A stretch of 64,000 nt of DNA from Streptomyces regalis. Its GTDB lineage: Bacteria; Actinomycetota; Actinomycetes; Streptomycetales; Streptomycetaceae. A program made the translations under genes and the position numbers. The notes under the pieces were generated by a model that saw only the letters and a list, made by a program, of their open reading frames with translations, was not told the DNA's origin and did not search any database. Positions 49,510 through 60,676 of this stretch are shown here, one piece after another (within the stretch, counting starts at the first letter, position 1; every line of letters begins with the position of its first letter). The DNA is taken from positions 1-64,000 of the forward strand of contig NZ_LLZG01000118.1 of NCBI RefSeq assembly GCF_001509475.1. Direction: 5' to 3'.

Positions 49510-51083
49510 GTGGCCTCCCTGAGTGTCCGCAGTTCGCGGCGGAGGATCTTCCCGGAGGCGGCTCGCGGGACGCCGTCGATGAAGGTGACCTGGCGGACGC
49601 GTTTGTAGGGGGCGACACGTTCGGCGACGTACATCATGACCTCTCCTTCGGAGAGGTCGGTGACGGACGGCTGGCGGACCACGTACGCGTGCGGGACTTC
49701 GTTGCCGTCGTCGTTGTAGACGCCGATCACCGCGGCGTCCGCGATGCCGGGGTGGGTGAGCAGGAGTGCTTCCAGTTCGGCGGGTGCCACTTGGAAGCCC
49801 TTGTACTTGATGAGTTCCTTGACGCGGTCGACGACGAACAGCCAGCCGTCGGCGTCGACGTGGCCGACGTCGCCGGTGTGCAGCCAGCCGTCGGGGTCGA
49901 TCATCGCGGCGGTGGCGTCGGGGCGGCCGAGGTAGCCCTTCATGACCTGGGGGCCGCGGATGAGGATCTCGCCGGACTCGCCGACGCCGAGGTCCTTGTC
50001 AGGGTCGTCGAGGGAGACGATGCGCATCTCGGTGCCGGCGATGAGCCGGCCGACGGTTCCGGGGGGCGCGTCGTTCATGGCGTCGAGGGGGACGACGTGG
50101 GTGCCGGGGGACAGTTCGGTCATGCCGTACGCCTGGCCGACCGGCGGCAGGCCGAGGCGCTGCGAGCAGGCGGCGGCGAGCTTTGCGTCCAGGGGTGCGG
50201 CGGCGCTGACGATGTACTTCAGGGACGACAGGTCGTACTGCGCGACCAGCGGGTGCTTGGCGAGGGCGAGGACGATCGGCGGGGCCACGTACAGGCCGGT
50301 GATGCGGTGGTTCTGGATCGCCGCGAGGAAGGTCTCCAGCTCGAAGCGGGGCAGGACGACGACCGTCGCGCCCAGCCTCAGGGGCGCGTTCATCAGGGCG
50401 GTCAGGCCGTAGATGTGGAAGAAGGGCAGCACGGCGAGGATGCGGTCGCCGGGGCCGGTCGGGATGACGGGTTCGAGCTGGGCGAGGTTGGTGGCGATCT
50501 GGCGGTGGGTGAGCATCACGCCCTTGGGTATGCCGGTGGTGCCCGACGAGTACGGCAGGGCGGCGACGTCCGTCGCGGGGTCGATGTCGGTCTGCGGTTC
50601 GGGGGCCGCGGACGCCAGCATGTCGATGAGTGAGCGGTGTCCGGGTGCGCTGTCGCAGACGAAGATCTCCTGGACCCCGCCGGCGAGTTCGGCGGCCCGG
50701 CGTGCCGCCTCCAGCAGCGGCGAGACGGTGACGATCCAGCGTGCCGCCGAGTCCTTCAGCTGCTTGGCGAACTCCTCGGGCGTGGCGAGCGGGTGCACGG
50801 TCGTGACGGAGGCACCCGCGCGCGTGGCCGCGTAGAAGGCGGTGGGGAAGGCGACGGTGTTGGGGCTGTGCAGGGCGAGGACATCGCCCTTGCGGACGCC
50901 CGCCTCGGCGAGGCCGGCGGCGATGCGCCGGTGGAAGCGGTCGAGCTGTTCGTACGTGAGGGTGGTGCCGTCCGTGCCGTCGATGAGCGCGGGTGCGTCA
51001 CCGAATGCGGCGGCGGGGCCCAGTACGGCCTCGTGGATGGGGAGTTCTACGGCCGGGACGTCTGCGTACTCGCTGCGGAACAC
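49506..51083 (-). CDS. cinnamate/4-coumarate:CoA ligase (ScCCL-like)
   Basis: 525 residues of the ANL superfamily. PYSSGTTGIPKGVMLTH (about 178-194), AYGMTELSPG, GWLHTGDVG, VDRVKELIKYKGFQVAPAEL and PRAASGKILRREL are the adenylation and thiolation motifs. At residues 293-298 it reads SAAAPL: Ala294 replaces the usual Gly, the residue noted in the S. coelicolor cinnamate:CoA ligase (SCO4383), which accepts cinnamate as well as 4-coumarate. GAGGAGG precedes the GTG at 51083. Its position among carboxylase and acyl-CoA dehydrogenase genes suggests that the natural substrate may be a branched or terpenoid acid. Confidence 0.9.
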   Translation of the reverse strand: MFRSEYADVPAVELPIHEAVLGPAAAFGDAPALIDGTDGTTLTYEQLDRFHRRIAAGLAEAGVRKGDVLALHSPNTVAFPTAFYAATRAGASVTTVHPLATPEEFAKQLKDSAARWIVTVSPLLEAARRAAELAGGVQEIFVCDSAPGHRSLIDMLASAAPEPQTDIDPATDVAALPYSSGTTGIPKGVMLTHRQIATNLAQLEPVIPTGPGDRILAVLPFFHIYGLTALMNAPLRLGATVVVLPRFELETFLAAIQNHRITGLYVAPPIVLALAKHPLVAQYDLSSLKYIVSAAAPLDAKLAAACSQRLGLPPVGQAYGMTELSPGTHVVPLDAMNDAPPGTVGRLIAGTEMRIVSLDDPDKDLGVGESGEILIRGPQVMKGYLGRPDATAAMIDPDGWLHTGDVGHVDADGWLFVVDRVKELIKYKGFQVAPAELEALLLTHPGIADAAVIGVYNDDGNEVPHAYVVRQPSVTDLSEGEVMMYVAERVAPYKRVRQVTFIDGVPRAASGKILRRELRTLREAT

Positions 51084-51120
51084 GGTTCCTCCTCGCGACA
51101 CGGTGCCGTACGGATGCCGG

Positions 51121-52254
51121 TCAGTACGACTTGGGCAGGCCAAGAGTCTGGTGGGAGACGTAGTTGAGAATCATCTCCCGGCTCACCGGAGCAATACGAG
51201 ACACGCGCGCGGCGGTTATCAACGAGGCCAGGCCGAACTCGCGGGTGAGGCCGTTTCCGCCGAGGGTGTGCACGGCCTGGTCGACGGCTTTGACGCAGGC
51301 CTCCCCCGCCGCGTATTTCGCCATGTTGGCGGCCTCGCCCGCGCCCACGTCGTCTCCGGCGTCGTACAGGTACGCCGCCTTCTGCATCATCAGGCGGGCC
51401 AGTTCGAGGTCGATGTGCGCCTGGGCGAGGGGGTGGGCGATGGCCTGGTGGGCGCCGATGGGGGTCTTCCACACGGTGCGGTCGCGCGCGTACTCGACGG
51501 CACGCGCGAGGGCGTACCGGCCCATGCCGATCGCGAAGGCGGCCGTCATGATGCGTTCGGGGTTGAGGCCGGCGAAGAGCTGGAGGAGGCCCGCGTCCTC
51601 GTCGCCGACCAGGGCGTCGGCGGGGAGCCGTACGTCGTCGAGGGTCAGCTCGAACTGCTTCTCGGGAGCTTGGAGTTCCATGTCGATCCGGCGGCGCTGG
51701 AACCCTTCGACGTCCCTCGGGACGATGAAGAGGCAGGGCTTGAGACGGCCGGTGCGGGCGTCTTCCGTGCGGCCGACTATGAGGGTCGCGTCCGCTATGT
51801 CGACGCCGGAGATGAAGACCTTGCGGCCGTTGAGTACCCAGTCGGCGCCGTCTTTGCGTGCCGTTGTCATGATGCGGTGGCTGTTGGAGCCGGCGTCTGG
51901 CTCTGTGATGCCGAAGGCCATGGTGCGGGTGCCGTCGGCGAGGCCCGGGAGCCACTCGCGCTTCTGTTCCTCGGTGCCGAAGCGGGCGATGACTGTGCCG
52001 CAGATGGCCGGGGACACGATCATCATGAGGAGGGGGCAGCCTGCGGCTCCCAACTCCTCCAAGACGATGGAGAGTTCGGCGATTCCGCCGCCTCCACCGC
52101 CGTATGCCTCCGGCAGGTTGACGCCGAGGTAGCCGAGTTTGGCGGCCTCGGACCAGAGTTGCTCTCGGTCGAAGGTGCGGCCGTGGCGTTTGCCGAGGGC
52201 GGCTACTGCGGACCGTAGGGCCTTGTGTTCTTCGGATTCGAGGGTGGGGGGCAT
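51121..52254 (-). CDS. acyl-CoA dehydrogenase (citronellyl/isovaleryl-type candidate)
   Basis: 377 residues. FGITEPDAGSNSHRIMTTAR and LNGRKVFISGVDIADATLIV form the middle domain; the C-terminal QAVHTLGGNGLTREFGLASL ends the FAD site. ALARAVEYARDRTVWKTPIG lies in the helical domain. The start after GGGAAGGAG is convincing. It lies between the biotin carboxylase and CoA ligase genes; by analogy to AtuD/LiuA it would make the 2,3-unsaturated CoA ester that the carboxylase uses. Repeat copy 5 fills the gap upstream. Confidence 0.9.
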   Translation of the reverse strand: MPPTLESEEHKALRSAVAALGKRHGRTFDREQLWSEAAKLGYLGVNLPEAYGGGGGGIAELSIVLEELGAAGCPLLMMIVSPAICGTVIARFGTEEQKREWLPGLADGTRTMAFGITEPDAGSNSHRIMTTARKDGADWVLNGRKVFISGVDIADATLIVGRTEDARTGRLKPCLFIVPRDVEGFQRRRIDMELQAPEKQFELTLDDVRLPADALVGDEDAGLLQLFAGLNPERIMTAAFAIGMGRYALARAVEYARDRTVWKTPIGAHQAIAHPLAQAHIDLELARLMMQKAAYLYDAGDDVGAGEAANMAKYAAGEACVKAVDQAVHTLGGNGLTREFGLASLITAARVSRIAPVSREMILNYVSHQTLGLPKSY

Positions 52255-52270
52255 GGGGCTCCTTCCCGGG

Positions 52271-52340
52271 TGCGGGTCGTGTGTGGTTGCTCGCGCTCAC
52301 GCGGCGGTAGCCGCATATCGATACAGTCCCGCGCCCCTTT
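52271..52340. repeat. dispersed intergenic palindromic repeat, copy 5
   Basis: Reverse-orientation copy with core GCGGCGGTAGCCGC and CCCGCGCCCCTTTA. It overlaps the last bases of the biotin carboxylase stop codon and fills the 84-bp gap before the acyl-CoA dehydrogenase gene, inside the operon. Confidence 0.7.
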
Positions 52341-54180
52341 AGGCCAACTGCACTACTGCAAGCAATGAGCCGACCGTCACCTGTTGGCCAGGTACGGCGT
52401 GAAGGGCGCTCAGCGTTCCCGTGAGCGGCGCTGAGATCTTGTGCTGCATCTTCATTGCCTCCAGCCATAGGAGGGGTTGTCCGGCCTGTACAGCGGCCCC
52501 GACGGCCAGTCCCTCGGCGATCCGTACGACCGTGCCGGGTATGGGGGCCACCAGGGACCCCGGCGCCAGCTGTGCCGTCGGGTCCGGGAAGCGGGGTAGT
52601 GCCGTGAGGCGCGTGGCGTTCACGTGGATCTCGTCGCCGTACCTCGCGACCTCGAAGTTCCTTCGTACGCCGTCCACCTCGAGTACGACCAGGGCGGCAT
52701 CGGCTCGTACCACCCGCACCCCGTCGGCCTCCAGGCCCGCGCGCGTGTGGCGGTAGCGGACCTCGATCTCCTCGCCCGCCCTCGCGTAGCGCTTGGTCTG
52801 CGACTGCGACGGCACGTTACGCCAGCCGCCGAAGCGGGAGCGGCCGTGGGCGTCGGACAGGGCCGCGGCCAGGGGGGCGTACGGGTCCGGCGTGGGCCGT
52901 GTCAGGTCGGTGAGGTGGCGGTCGTAGAAGCCGGTGTCCATGCGGGCGGACGTGAACTCCTCGTGGCGCAGGGAGCGGACGAGGAGGTCGCGGTTGGTGA
53001 GCGGGCCGTGGAGCGTCGTCCGTTCCAGGGCGCCGGCGAGCTTGCGGATCGCGGCCGCGCGCGTGGGGGCGTGGGCGACGAGCTTGGCGAGCATCGGATC
53101 GTAGTGGACGCCGATCTCGTCGCCGTCGGTGAAGCCGGTGTCCAGCCGGACGCCCTCGGGTACGGCGAAACGGTGCAGGGTGCCGGTCTGCGGGGCCCAG
53201 TCGTGGGCCGGGTCCTCGGCGTAGAGGCGGGCCTCGACGGCGTGGCCACACGCGTGTGGCGGGTCGGCGGCGAGGGCGTGGCCTTCGGCGACGCGGATCT
53301 GTTCCGCGACCAGGTCGATGCCGAAGACCGCTTCCGTCACGGGGTGTTCGACCTGGAGGCGGGTGTTCATCTCCAGGAAGTGCGCCTTGTCGCCGGCGAC
53401 CAGGAACTCGACGGTGCCGGCGCCGGCGTAGTCGACGGCACGGGAGGCGCGTACGGCCAGTGCGTGCAGCTCGTTCGTGAGCCGTTCGGTGAGGCCGGGT
53501 GCCGGGGACTCCTCGATCACCTTCTGGTGGCGGCGCTGCAGGGAGCAGTCCCGGGTGCCGAGGGCCCAGACGGTGCCGTGGGTGTCGGCGAGGATCTGCA
53601 CCTCGACGTGGCGGCCGTTCTCGATGTACGGCTCGACGAACACCTCGCCGTCGCCGAAGGCGCTCGCGGCCTCAGCGCGCGCGCTCTGCAACGCACTGTC
53701 GAGCTCCTCCAGGCGGCGCACGATCCTCATTCCGCGCCCTCCGCCGCCCGCGGCCGCCTTCACCAGCACGGGCAGGTCGCTCTCGGTGACCTCGCCCAGG
53801 GGGGCAAGCCCCATCAGCTGTTTCGCCCGTGTCTTGGACGCCATCGCCTCGATCGCTTCCGGGGGCGGGCCGATCCAGACGAGCCCCGCGTCGAGGACGG
53901 CGCGTGCGAAGTCGGCGTTCTCGGAGAGGAAGCCGTAGCCGGGGTGTACGGCGTCCGCGCCGCAGGCCACGGCCGCCTTCACGATCAGGCCGCCGTCGAG
54001 ATACGTGTCGGAGGGGGCCGCTCCCGGCAGCCGTACCGCCGTGTCGGCCACGCGCGTGTGGAGGGCGTTGTCGTCGGCGTCCGAGTACACGGCGACCGTC
54101 CGGATTCCCCACTCACGGCACGTGCGGAAGATGCGGCAGGCGATCTCGCCCCGGTTGGCGACGAGCACAGAAGTGATCAC
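52339..54180 (-). CDS. biotin carboxylase / biotin carrier subunit of an acyl-CoA carboxylase
   Basis: 613 residues. Biotin carboxylase: VLVANRGEIACRIFRTCREW, HPGYGFLSENADFARAVLDA, the ATP-grasp loop KAAAGGGGRGMRIVRRLEEL, EMNTRLQVEHPVTEAVFGID. C-terminal biotinyl domain: LWLEAMKMQHKISAPL with the biotinylated Lys. It carboxylates biotin with ATP and bicarbonate. The GTG at 54180 (VITSVLVANRG) gives the standard start; the longer frame is antisense-like. The carboxyltransferase subunit is 11 bp upstream. Resembles AccA1-type alpha chains of methylcrotonyl-, geranyl- or propionyl-CoA carboxylases. Confidence 0.93.
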   Translation of the reverse strand: MITSVLVANRGEIACRIFRTCREWGIRTVAVYSDADDNALHTRVADTAVRLPGAAPSDTYLDGGLIVKAAVACGADAVHPGYGFLSENADFARAVLDAGLVWIGPPPEAIEAMASKTRAKQLMGLAPLGEVTESDLPVLVKAAAGGGGRGMRIVRRLEELDSALQSARAEAASAFGDGEVFVEPYIENGRHVEVQILADTHGTVWALGTRDCSLQRRHQKVIEESPAPGLTERLTNELHALAVRASRAVDYAGAGTVEFLVAGDKAHFLEMNTRLQVEHPVTEAVFGIDLVAEQIRVAEGHALAADPPHACGHAVEARLYAEDPAHDWAPQTGTLHRFAVPEGVRLDTGFTDGDEIGVHYDPMLAKLVAHAPTRAAAIRKLAGALERTTLHGPLTNRDLLVRSLRHEEFTSARMDTGFYDRHLTDLTRPTPDPYAPLAAALSDAHGRSRFGGWRNVPSQSQTKRYARAGEEIEVRYRHTRAGLEADGVRVVRADAALVVLEVDGVRRNFEVARYGDEIHVNATRLTALPRFPDPTAQLAPGSLVAPIPGTVVRIAEGLAVGAAVQAGQPLLWLEAMKMQHKISAPLTGTLSALHAVPGQQVTVGSLLAVVQLA

Positions 54181-54191
54181 TGGAAGGTCCC

Positions 54192-55786
54192 TCACATCCG
54201 GAAGACGCCGAAGCCGCCACGCGCGCCCTCGTACGGGGCGGTGTGGATGGCGGACAGGCACATACCGAGGGCGGTGCGTGTGTCGCGCGGATCTATGACG
54301 CCGTCGTCGTACAGCCGCCCCGACAGGAACATGGGCAGCGACTCCGACTCGATCTGCTGCTCCACCATGGCGCGCAGCGCGGCGTCCCCCTCCTCGTCGT
54401 ACGGCTGCCCCTTCGCGGCCGCCGACTGGCGGGCCACGATCGAGAGCACGCCGGCGAGCTGCTGGGGGCCCATGACGGCGGACTTGGCGCTGGGCCAGGC
54501 GAAGAGGAAGCGGGGGTCGTAGGCGCGGCCGCACATGCCGTAGTGCCCGGCGCCGTACGACGCACCCATGAGGACGGACAGATGCGGCACCCGGCTGTTG
54601 CTGACCGCGTTGATCATCATGGCGCCGTGCTTGATGATGCCGCCCTGCTCGTACTGGCTGCCCACCATGTAGCCGGTGGTGTTGTGCAGGAAGAGCAGCG
54701 GGATGTCGCGCTGGTTGGCGAGCTGGATGAACTGGGCGGCCTTCTGGGACTCCTCGCTGAAGAGGACCCCTTGGGCGTTCGCCAGCACGCCGATCGGGTA
54801 GCCGTGCAGGGCTGCCCAGCCGGTGGTCAGGCTCGTTCCGTACATCGGCTTGAACTCGTCGAAGTCGGAGGCGTCGACGATGCGGGCGATGACCTCGCGC
54901 GGGTCGAAGGGGGTCTTGAGGTCGCCGGGGACGATGCCGAGGAGTTCGTCGGCGGAGTACTTGGGGGGCTCGGCGGGGCCCGGATCGCCGTAGGCCTTAC
55001 GGTGGTTGAGGCGGGCAACCACCCGGCGTGCCTGGCGCAGGGCGTCCGGCTCGTCGGCCGCGAAGTAGTCGGCGAGGCCCGACACGCGCGCATGCATCTC
55101 CGCACCGCCCAGCGACTCGTCGTCGCTCTCCTCACCGGTCGCCATCTTCACCAGGGGCGGACCGCCGAGGAACACCTTGGCGCGCTCCTTGACCATGATC
55201 ACGTGGTCGGACATGCCGGGGACGTACGCACCGCCGGCCGTCGAGTTGCCGAAGACGACCGCGATCGTGGGAATGCCGGCCGCGGACAGCCGCGTCAGTT
55301 CCCGGAAGATGGCGCCCCCGGGGATGAAGATCTCCTTCTGCGACGGCAGGTCGGCGCCGCCCGACTCGACGAGGTTGATGCAGGGCAGCCGGTTGGCGAG
55401 GGCGATGTCGTTCGCGCGCAGCGCCTTCTTCAGCGACCAGGGGTTGCTCGCTCCCCCGCGCACGGTCGGGTCGTTGGCGGTGATCAGGCACTCCACGCCC
55501 TCGACGACCCCGATACCGGTGACGAGGGACGCGCCGACCGTGTAGTCACTGCCCCAGGCGGCCAGCGGCGACAGCTCCAGGAACGGCGTGTCGGGGTCGA
55601 GGAGCAGCTCGATGCGCTCACGGGCGAGGAGCTTGCCGCGCTTCCTGTGCCTGGCCACGTACTTCTCGCCGCCGCCCGCGAGGGCTTTGGCGTGTTCGGC
55701 GTCGAGGTCGGTGAGCTTGGCGAGCATGGCCTCGCGGTTGGCCCGGTAGTCGGGGCCGGTGGTGTCCAGGGTGGAGGGCAGGACGG

Positions 55787-55790
<4 letters not shown>
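54192..55790 (-). CDS. acyl-CoA carboxylase carboxyltransferase (beta) subunit
   Basis: 532 residues. LTDLDAEHAKALAGGGEKYV and RHRKRGKLLARERIELLLDP are typical of the MCC/GCC beta family. GGAIFRELTRLSAAGIPTIA, VFGNSTAGGAYVPGMSDHVI and FLHNTTGYMVGSQYEQGGII carry the oxyanion loops. It transfers CO2 from biotin to an unsaturated acyl-CoA (3-methylcrotonyl- or geranyl-like); which one cannot be told by eye. The GTG at 55790 overlaps the AtuA-like stop by 4 bp. Confidence 0.92.
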
Positions 55791-57504
<1,714 letters not shown>

Positions 57505-57508
<4 letters not shown>

Positions 57509-58299
57509 TGCGCGGGCCCCTTCGGCGCGCGACCCTTGCCCGGCGGGCCCGCGAAGACCTGGGCGATGTCGAACCAGCGGTCGGCGTCCGGGCCCTCGGC
57601 GTGCAGGGCAAGGTCGGAGCGGTGGGCTCGCTGGGTGACCAGGAGGCAGAAGTCGAGGGCGGGGCCGGTCACGCGCTGCGGGGCGTCTTCGGGGCCGTAG
57701 GTCCACAACGCGCCGGAGGGCGAGACGAGTTCGACGCGGAAGTCGTCGAGCGGCGCGGGGAGTCCGTGCACGCCGAAGGCGAAGTCCCGGGTCCGTACCC
57801 CGATCCACACCACATGCCTCAGCCGGTCGGTAGGTGTGCGCGCCACACCCAGTGCGTCGGCGACGTCCAGACCGTGGGCCCAGGTCTCCATAAGTCGGGC
57901 CGTGGCCATGGAGGCAGCCGACATGGGTGGGCCGTACCAGGGGAAGCGGACGCCGGTCGGCGCCTCGCGCAACGCCGCGTCGAGGGCAGCCCGCCCTTCC
58001 CGCCACCTCGCCAGTAGCTCGGCGGGCGGAAGTCCGGCCCCCTCCTCCGCCCCCTCGTCGACGAACGAACCCGGGGTGACCAGCGCCTTCTCCACCAGCG
58101 CGTGGAACGCGTCCACGTCGGTCACCGCCAGCAGCGCCGAGCGGTCCGTCCAGGCGAGGTGCGCGATCTGGTGGGCGACGGTCCAGCCGGGCGCCGGAGT
58201 CGCGAGTGCCCACCGCTCGGGGCTCAACTCGGCCACGAGCCGGTCGAGTTCCTCGCTCTCCTCGCGCAGATCGTCGAACACAGGCGTCGGATCGGACAC
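57505..58299 (-). CDS. TIGR03084-family DinB/maleylpyruvate-isomerase-like protein
   Basis: 264 residues. PAPGWTVAHQIAHLAWTDRS carries a metal-binding His in the MDMPI_N helical bundle, and METWAHGLDVADALGVARTP a second His-x3-D. The C-terminal half is a beta domain (FAFGVHGLPAPLDDFRVELV). Family members are of unknown function and may use mycothiol or a metal. The GTG at 58299 after GGGGAG is the operon's first start, and its stop overlaps the AtuA-like start. An inverted repeat lies about 105 bp upstream. Confidence 0.87.
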
Positions 58300-58402
58300 G
58301 GTGCGCTCCCCTCGGGACACGGCGGTGTGCGGGGTGGTGCGGTGTGTGGCGCTGCGGGATGGTGCGGCGTGGTGAGGAGCATGGCAGCGGAGAAGAAAAC
58401 AA

Positions 58403-58416
58403 GCAAGCACGCTTGC
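58403..58416. promoter_or_regulatory. candidate TetR operator of the carboxylase operon
   Basis: GCAAGCACGCTTGC, a perfect 6-bp inverted repeat with a 2-bp centre, in an AT-richer stretch (AGAAAACAA before, ATGAATCAAG after) 104 bp upstream of the first operon gene. It differs from the CTGACG-type operators elsewhere in the window. Confidence 0.55.
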
Positions 58417-58552
58417 ATGAATCAAGAGGCGTTCATGAAGGGAAGGGTGTGCGTGTGGGTGTGGATGTTGGCGTGCACTCAATACACTCGGCCGTCGCGC
58501 CTGCGGCATCGGCAACGCAACGCATGAGTCACGCATCGGGGGAAGCACAACG

Positions 58553-59506
58553 ATGAGCAACTGGAACCCGAGCGGGCAGCCGCCCTACGACCCGCACGGC
58601 CAGCAGCCGTTCCCGCCGCAGCCCGGGCCGTACCCGCCCCCGCCGGCAGCGCCCGCACCGCCCGCCGGAGGCCATCCGCCTCACATCCCGCACCCTTACT
58701 CGCCGCACCCCCATCCGCCCTACTCGCCGTACCCGGTTCCGCCGATGCCCGCCCCGCCCGGGCCCTTCACGCGGCTGTGGCGGAAGATCGGGCCCATCCA
58801 CACCGCGCGCAGGGTCTTCAAGCCGTCCAGGCCGGGCATCGTCGAGGACCTCGCGGTGGTCCGTATGCAGAAGATCCGCACCATGGTGGGGCTGGGCGCG
58901 ATGGTGTGGCTGTCGGCCACATACAAGATCGCCAACTCCGTGCAGGACGCCGCCAGTGACCGTTTCAACCAGTCCTGGATCAGCGTTCTGGTGCTGTGCG
59001 TGACCTTCCCGGTCGCCGTGGGGATCCTGCTCGCCCTGGCCTCTCCTGAGGCACGGCGGGAGCTGCTGCGCCGGGCGGCCAAGTGCTTCGGTGCGATGGT
59101 GGCCCTGGTGGCCGCGGTGTTCGTGTTCCCGGCCTCCGTTCTCACGGGCTTCATGGACGGCCGTTTCGCCACCAACCCGGTGATGACCGTCCTCACCTAC
59201 ATGGGCATCGCGCTCACCTTCGTGTGGGTGCTGCCCTTCATCGTCTGGGGCATCGGCCTGGCCCTGGTCCACGTGTTCCGCACCGCCGACATCCACGAGA
59301 CGATGCCGCCGCTGCTGGCCATGACGCTGGTGTGGGAGATGGCTCTGATCGACATCTTCACGAACCCCTACGAGGCCGTGCCGCTGCCGGTCCGGGTCGT
59401 GTTCATCCTGGGCGCCCCCGTCTCGGTGACCGCGGTGGGCCTGTGGGAGCTGCACCGGCTGCGCGTCCATCACGGCCGTGGAATCCAGGGATTGCTGATG
59501 CGCTAG
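58553..59506 (+). CDS. proline-rich integral membrane protein
   Basis: 317 residues. The first 75 residues are almost only Pro/His/Gly/Tyr (PPYSPYPVPPMPAPPGPF), then an amphipathic charged region (LWRKIGPIHTARRVFKPSRP), then five or six transmembrane helices (VLVLCVTFPVAVGILLALAS; VALVAAVFVFPASVLTGFM; LPFIVWGIGLALVHVF; VVFILGAPVSVTAVGLWELH). Unknown function; the architecture recurs in Streptomyces. The ATG at 58553 follows GGGGGAA. Divergent from the carboxylase operon and possibly sharing its control region. Confidence 0.82.
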   Translation: MSNWNPSGQPPYDPHGQQPFPPQPGPYPPPPAAPAPPAGGHPPHIPHPYSPHPHPPYSPYPVPPMPAPPGPFTRLWRKIGPIHTARRVFKPSRPGIVEDLAVVRMQKIRTMVGLGAMVWLSATYKIANSVQDAASDRFNQSWISVLVLCVTFPVAVGILLALASPEARRELLRRAAKCFGAMVALVAAVFVFPASVLTGFMDGRFATNPVMTVLTYMGIALTFVWVLPFIVWGIGLALVHVFRTADIHETMPPLLAMTLVWEMALIDIFTNPYEAVPLPVRVVFILGAPVSVTAVGLWELHRLRVHHGRGIQGLLMR

Positions 59507-59572
59507 CCGCGACCGCCGGGCCGCGACCGCCGGGCCGCGACCGCCGGGCCGCGACCGCCGGGCCGCGACCGC
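59507..59572. repeat. 14-bp tandem repeat, 4.7 copies
   Basis: CCGCGACCGCCGGG repeated perfectly four times (59507-59562), plus ten bases of a fifth. It begins one base after the membrane-protein stop and fills the gap before the convergent EamA gene. Confidence 0.9.
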
Positions 59573-59576
59573 GCGC

Positions 59577-60524
59577 CTAGCCGTTCAGGACGGCTTTCGC
59601 CTTCCCCCGGCCCACCTGCGTCCGCACGGCCCCCATGCTCGCCGCGATGACCAGGGCGATCGCCAGGGCCTGCAGGGCGGACAGGGTCTGGTCGAGGATG
59701 AGGAAGCCGGCGGCGGCGGCGAGGGCCGGCTCGAGGCTCATCAGGACGGCGAAGGTCGCTGCGGGCAGGCGGCGCAGGGCGAGGAGTTCGAGGGTGTAGG
59801 GGAGGACCGAGGAGAGGATGGCCACGGCCGCGCCCAGTCCGAGGGTCACGGGGTCGGTGAGCTTCATGCCCGATTCGGCGATGCCCAAGGGGAGGAAGAG
59901 CACGGCGCCCACCGCCATCGCCAGGGCCAGTCCGTCGGCCTGGGGGAAGCGCCGGCCCGTGCGGGCGCTGAAGATGATGTAGGCCGCCCACATGGCGCCG
60001 GCCCCCAGGGCAAAGGCGACACCTATGGGGTCGAGGCTGCCGAAGCCTCCGCCGCCGAGGAGGAAGACGCCGCCGAGAGCGAGTCCGGCCCAGAGGACGT
60101 TGATCGCACGACGCGAGGACAGGACGGAGAGGGTGAGCGGGCCGAGCACCTCGAGGGTGACCGCGGGGCCCAGCGGGATACGGGCGACCGACTGGTAGAA
60201 GAGGCCGTTCATCGCGGCCATGGTGATCCCGAAGACGATCACCGTGGCCCAGTCGGTACGGGAGTGACCGCGCAGGCGCGGCCGGCAGACCAGCAGCAGG
60301 ACGACCGCCGCCACCAGCAGCCGCAGCGCCACCACCCCGAGCGCACCGGCCCGCGGCATCAGGCTCACCGCCAGGGCACCGCCGAACTGCACCGAGACCC
60401 CTCCGGCGAGCACCAGACCCACGGGGCCGAGGGCGCCCCAGCGGCGCGGGGTGCCGACCGTCGGCTCGGGGACGGCCCGGGTGTGGGTCGGTGCGGGTGT
60501 CGCGGCGGCGTCAGGGGTGCTCAC
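59577..60524 (-). CDS. EamA/DMT-family transporter (RhtA-like)
   Basis: 315 residues with ten hydrophobic segments in two repeats, for example FGITMAAMNGLFYQSVARIP and PLTLSVLSSRRAINVLWAGL. AALSPVLPYTLELLALRRLP and FAVLMSLEPALAAAAGFLIL are typical of the threonine/homoserine exporter (RhtA) branch. Likely amino-acid or metabolite exporter. The hydrophilic N-terminus of about 30 residues is cytoplasmic. The start codon at 60524 (GTGAGC...) is used. Confidence 0.87.
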   Translation of the reverse strand: MSTPDAAATPAPTHTRAVPEPTVGTPRRWGALGPVGLVLAGGVSVQFGGALAVSLMPRAGALGVVALRLLVAAVVLLLVCRPRLRGHSRTDWATVIVFGITMAAMNGLFYQSVARIPLGPAVTLEVLGPLTLSVLSSRRAINVLWAGLALGGVFLLGGGGFGSLDPIGVAFALGAGAMWAAYIIFSARTGRRFPQADGLALAMAVGAVLFLPLGIAESGMKLTDPVTLGLGAAVAILSSVLPYTLELLALRRLPAATFAVLMSLEPALAAAAGFLILDQTLSALQALAIALVIAASMGAVRTQVGRGKAKAVLNG

Positions 60525-60676
60525 GGGCGTTCCAGGGCTCGGCTCAGGGATTCGTTTCGTTCATCACGCTGTACTGCCTAGTCCAGGGTATTGGACATCG
60601 TCAGGTGTGTGAACCTATGACGCGGCTGTCTCAGAGTGTGGTCGGGTGAATTCCGAGCGAGGCGCGGGGAGGCGAG

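Noticed and set aside
59507..59572. CRISPR-like array
   Set aside because: Units are contiguous 14-bp tandem repeats without spacers; IscB is not associated with any array here.
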